From Cymodocea nodosa (lineage: Eukaryota; Streptophyta; Magnoliopsida; Alismatales; Cymodoceaceae): 64,000 nucleotides of DNA. A model generated the notes under the pieces. It saw only the letters and a list, made by a program, of their open reading frames with translations. It had not been told where the DNA came from and made no database searches. This document shows, in pieces, positions 59,443 through 64,000 of this stretch (positions are counted from its first letter, which is position 1; each line of letters begins with the position of its first letter). Made by a program: the position numbers and the translations under genes. The DNA is taken from NCBI GenBank assembly GCA_036874045.1, contig CM072336.1, forward strand, positions 25,805,501 to 25,869,500, given 5' to 3'.

Positions 59443-62400
59443 CTGAAGAACAACATATCAAAGTACACATCAGGTACTACGTAGGTCCACCTCGAAGACC
59501 AAGATATGGAATCATAAGCTGACAACACAGTAAATACCGATTCACAGTATAATATGATTAAGTTCATTTATATAATATGAAGGAAGCTTCCTTGTGATAA
59601 TAATATGATTAAGTTCAATGTGGTTTGCATGCAATAAAGTTGTTAACATACATCGGTAAGCATAGTAAAAAGGATAAACTTTAAATTATTTGTCCTTTCA
59701 AAATTTAACTTTTCAATGGAGTACTATTAAAATATACATAATTATTGAAATATATAATTGCATACATATTAGTATTATCATGCCTTATATTTTGATGTTA
59801 TTTTAGAATTATTTATTTATTTGAACGTTATTTGGGAAATAATAGAGTTAAAACCATACATAATTATTATCAAATTTGTATAAATATATATATATATATC
59901 TATACTTAAAAATAAAAAAATTAGATCTTTTAACAGGCTCCTAGACACTGCTTGGTTAAATATTTTAATGGATGCCCAGGAATTGCCCAGCTTATCACTT
60001 GGGAGCTTGAGCACCTTAAAAAAAGTGAAATGCAAAGTTATTAACTTGACTTCAAAATCACAATCCATATCATGTTTTACTTGAATGGACGTCCTGTTCC
60101 ACTTTTGTATTCTTTTTGTTACTAAGATAACTCACTCTCTTTCCCTCGTCTTCTTTCACATTTCCCCTTCACAGAAGTTGTGAAGAAGAAGAAGAATGTT
60201 GAATGTTAGGCCTAGATTTTCATCAAAAACAGCACGTGCTACCAAGGTGTTTGACGAAATGCCACAAGGGGGTGCACACTAAATGTGTTGATTTAGGCAA
60301 ACCCATCCAATGCTTCAACGTATGCATACATATACATATATACAAGTTTCAAGAGGTAAAACTCCACCGGTGCCTGCTGTAAACGAAAGAGTGAAAATTG
60401 AGAACAACGAGTAATAACATGTAGGAAGCCTGTCACAATTTAAAATCCAAAGTTAAAAATTACCCAAATTTGTTGCTCCATTTTAATACACCCTTAAATC
60501 AAGGACATAGTGTTAGTGAAATAAAATATGCAAGACTAACAATTAAGATAGATGTATGCTATTTTTCAGACTAAATTTCCAAACTAAAGTTCAAAGGATT
60601 CTCTTCCATTAGTTCCACTCACAAATTCCAACTATTGGCTAATTTGTTACTTCTTTCTCACGGGCACCTACAAAATCAATATCTAAATATCTACAAAGAA
60701 ATATAACTACAAACCAAGTACAGTCTCTCCCGTACCTAAACCGTGCATTATCTCCAATATAACAAATGTGAAATGATGCATAACAAAATGAGGTGAGGGC
60801 AAGAAGGGGTGTACCTGGTTTACTTGACCCAATCGAAATAAAAACCAAAAGGACTTGTGGTCCATGACAATTCCCTTTCTTCTTTTCTTCCACGTGAGCA
60901 TCCAAATAAAGAAAGAACAAGGAGCAAATTTCCCTCTTCCATACCTACATTCTACTTTATCCTCGATATAATAAAACTTATAATATTATCTAATTAAGAT
61001 ATTAAACAGAAAATATCAAAATTTGTCCTGTTCAAAATATCAACATTAAGGTATGTGAGGAGAATGAACCTATATCAGGACTTAAACTAGAAACGGAAAC
61101 GATACACCTGTCGTTAGTGCCACTTATTGCGAGAGATAAAACTCCAACAAAGGTTGTTGCAATTGCAGATGCACTTCCATCTAAAAAATTGCACTAATAC
61201 ACCGATATATGTGCATGTAAGACATCATTACACCACTAAAGAATTTCAAGATGAATCAAAGAATTTCGAATCAGGGTTTTCCAAGCAAGGAAAGGGACTA
61301 GCCTGTCTTGATCCAATTAGAGTTATAATAATATATCTATATTTAAATCTTCCCTCCTAAATATAAAAATATATGTTATTGAAGTATTTATATTACTTAT
61401 TACAAGAATTAATTCTATTTTAAATTTATTATAAACATTAATAATATCTTGTTTAATTTTACTCCTAAAAACATGTTTAAATTGTAGACAATATGTTTAC
61501 AAAATATTCATTAATACTAAAATTAATATGTTAGTGATAAGTTTAGCATGCAATTCCTTAACCTTTTTAGAATGTCATGTTCAAATATTACTTTCAAGCT
61601 TAAAACTAATTTGACTTTTAACTATTTTATTTTTAGCGTAAGTAGTTAAATGTCTATTTAAATAACTTGTATTATCAAAAAATTGACAAGAAAAATCATC
61701 TGCATTGTAAATGTTGCAAAACATCATCTTTTTCATAATATCGTCTTCCTTGAATTTCACCATTATTGTAAAGTTCATCCACACATTAAATCTTCTTTTA
61801 GCCAACGGTTGAGAAGTAGCATTTGAAATTGCTTCAATATCCACGGTTTGAGACTGTTTGCGATTCTAACTCAAAAGCCTGAAATTTAATATTGTCAACA
61901 TTGTTTAATTGGCTAAAGTTGTACGTCATTTTGCTTGAAAAGATTTGAGTTTGTAAACTTATAAGTTGTTAAAAGAAAATTGTGAATTATAATTTGTGAA
62001 ATTGATGAGAAGAAGAAGATTTTAGTATTTGAATTGTGTTGTAAAGACTTTTCATTATTCCTTTCTCTCAATTTAGAAGTATTTGAATGTTACGTTCGAT
62101 CAAACGTTATGTTAGATTAAATTAATGCCCATGGGTCAAGCTCGACACGGGCTCTGAGTAGAAAAGTTATCTCTTCCTTAAGATACAAATATCATTTGCA
62201 TATATTACATTACATTACATCTTAGGACTTTTTTTAATTTACCTCTCTAACAGATTAAGTGATGACTTCTTTTCTTCGATACGTAGGAGAATCATTTCTA
62301 AGCGTTTAGACATGGACTTCGATCGATTTACTCTATCGATGACAACGACATATATATATATTATAAAAAAAGTAAAGAAATTGCAACACAAAAACTTTAT

Positions 62401-62465
62401 AGATTAAGAAAAAGAACATGCATGCAAGTTACTTACCAATTGATTACACATTGTTATACAATTCA
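59443..62465. other. AT-rich spacer with dispersed motif copies
   Basis: No full gene. 60345-60375 and 61106-61168 carry copies of the ~60 bp motif seen at 35.8-36.1 kb. A 28-codon PPR-like frame sits at 60196-60282. The rest shows only short chance frames. Confidence 0.5.
60196..60282 (+). pseudogene. PPR-like gene fragment (28 codons)
   Basis: ATG at 60196 opens MLNVRPRFSSKTARATKVFD, then EMPQGGAH and stop. ARATKVFDEMPQ matches the end of a PPR motif (the common form is A.KVFDEMP.R). A PPR protein has many 35-residue repeats; only part of one is seen here, so it is either a relic or chance similarity. Confidence 0.4.
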
Positions 62466-63000
62466 TAGTCAAGGCATGGGCTTCACACCATTCACTCAAT
62501 TGCGGACACGCGCAGACGCTCATGAATCGAACTGGGTCAAACATACAAGCGAAGCGTCATTTTAATCATAATTGTGTAAAAATGGTCAGATCGATCTTCT
62601 GATTATTGTAAAGATCTATGGTATGAAGATCGTGAATGATGATACAAATTACGTAATTGGATTACTCTAGTTGTTTTTCTAAAATAGTTGATTCTAAGTT
62701 AATCTAATCGTTACTAGAAAGTTTTGTTAATTAATAATATAACAACATCGAATAATGAACTGTAATGATTATTACAGGGAAAATTTTAAGGTTAAAATAT
62801 TAACGGAAAAGGAAACCATATAACCATATTAATGCTTAACACCAACGTTGGTTGATAATCACCTTCCTCGGCGTAACACCACTCTAAAGTTAGATCTTGC
62901 AGTTACGGCCAGTTGGACAAACTCAAACAGTTTAAATGTCTTCAACGTTTGCAACTCGACCAGTTCCCCGATCTCGACAGGGAACTTGCACACCTCGTTC
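62466..63000 (-). pseudogene. NLR relics: one LRR piece and a C-terminal tail
   Basis: On the minus strand 63000-62900 reads CKFPVEIGELVELQTLKTF, homologous to DKFPPGIGELVELQRL of the intact CNL. 62548-62466 reads MFDPVRF, then CPQLSEWCEAHA, homologous to its tail MFDTVMQ and EEWCRAHA. They are in gene order but only about 330 bp apart, so most LRRs between are lost. 62787-62823 also repeats the upstream element at 51900-51939. Confidence 0.75.
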
Positions 63001-63003
63001 ACA

Positions 63004-63920
63004 ATGAGACTCTATGAATAAAACTCTATTATTATCTCTAGACTTCCTTCGTCTAACCTTAGCCAATTTATATATTCTATTTTTCTCTTCTTTTGTGTTG
63101 AAACTATTATATAATTTCTTGTAGATTTGATTTTTTAACTTCTTTGATAATTTTCTTACTATTTTCTTTTACTAATTTTTTGTCATTTCTACATTTATCG
63201 TAGGTTTTATAACATTCTTTTCTACGTTTTCATTTTGCCACCACCAACTTTTTTTTTACTTGACAGAGATATCTATTGTCATGCTTTAAGAGAAAAGAAA
63301 ATGACAATGGCCATAATATTTAAGAGAAACAATCACACTTAAATAAAATCAAAAGCACATAAAAACTCTACCATTTAATATTATAAGGTTGATATCTGCT
63401 AAAAGAGGTATAACAGTAAGAAGCAAGGTAATAATTAAAAATTAAGGTTTCATAGATAAAACTCGTAACAGAAAAAGTGAAAATTTCTTTATAATCTAAC
63501 CCCTAACAGAATTACACAAGAGGGGTATTATTCACAAATATTTGTTCATTCACAAAAATGCAATCACATTTGACAAAAGCTAACTGACACAACCTATCCT
63601 GCTAACACTCACTCACCCTAGGGGTTTGCGAACCCAGTTAACCAGGAGGGGAACGTGTAGACTAGTCTATTACGACGAATACAGTTTTTTTATTAGGACT
63701 AACGTAATCCATGACGATTGGCTAATTTATTATGACAGAAGAATTACAATTTGCACATGTATATGTCACTATTGTTCGCGCATGTAGCTTGAATGGTATG
63801 TATATTCTTATTGTAATGGAAGTTGTTCCCATTACGATGCATGCATCTATCGTAATACATTTGAAGATAATAAAAGGTGGTCTATCACCATTGTCATGTA
63901 CATGTCACTATGGTTCGTGC
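63004..63920. other. AT-rich spacer at the right side
   Basis: No gene, RNA or element recognised. Confidence 0.45.
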
Positions 63921-64000
63921 ACGCATCGTATTTTCACTTTAGTTTTAGATGTTATATATTCCATATCTAGAACATTCTATTTTCCTTTATATTTTACATT
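63921..64000. repeat. ~90 bp AT-rich tandem repeat, site 3, cut by window edge
   Basis: From GCATCGTATTTTCACTTTAG to the window end the sequence is nearly identical to 51958-52045, which lies about 400-490 bp upstream of the intact CNL start. It is on the same strand and cut off by the window end. Confidence 0.75.

Overview
This is a window of flowering-plant nuclear DNA, probably from a monocot. Genes are split by GT-AG introns in AT-rich spacer. Several first coding exons are much more GC-rich than the exons after them (CIPK, RHON1-like, GT47, coiled-coil gene), a gradient typical of monocots, though this does not prove the lineage. No operons, phage or CRISPR are present, and I found no transposase, reverse transcriptase or capsid reading frame.

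Layout. 1-178 (-) is the first exon of a CIPK kinase that leaves the window. 9983-13639 (+) is a complete nucleobase-ascorbate transporter, 14 exons and 524 aa. 16122-20941 (+) is a complete GSK3/SHAGGY-like kinase, 12 exons and 413 aa. 22807-23661 (-) is a small coiled-coil protein of 221 aa. 25878-27822 (-) is cytosolic ribosomal protein uL5 (RPL11), 181 aa. 29837-33505 (-) is a RHON1/BP-73-like Rho_N protein, 278 aa. 36997-44239 (-) is a GT47 exostosin-family glycosyltransferase, 494 aa. From about 47.7 kb to the right edge the window is an NLR (disease-resistance) neighbourhood. It holds one intact CC-NB-LRR gene (52443-56069, +), one decayed copy facing it tail to tail (57186-59056, -), and at least five shorter relics. 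Beside the decayed copy lie two intact exons of 3-isopropylmalate dehydrogenase.

Exon boundaries were worked out by hand from GT-AG sites, frame continuity and family similarity. Each complete gene adds up to a multiple of three, which supports the models.

Repeats. There are three copies of a ~1 kb PIF/Harbinger-type MITE, with TAA flanks seen at two of them. A ~450 bp inverted pair flanks the RPL11 gene. A ~105 bp tandem array lies in the spacer between the two NLRs. A ~90 bp AT-rich tandem repeat occurs at three NLR-cluster sites, the last at the right edge. A ~60 bp motif recurs at three or four places.

How the genes relate. Apart from the NLR cluster, the genes are ordinary housekeeping, signalling and cell-wall genes with no evident shared pathway. 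The unusual biology is in the NLR cluster. The intact gene carries a tandem duplication of its CC-coding exon, with every intron in phase 0. The relics show how such loci break down through internal deletions, mosaic copies and capture of a metabolic gene fragment. I did not find a clear new system; the best leads are the modular CC exons and the LEUB-exon/NLR junction.
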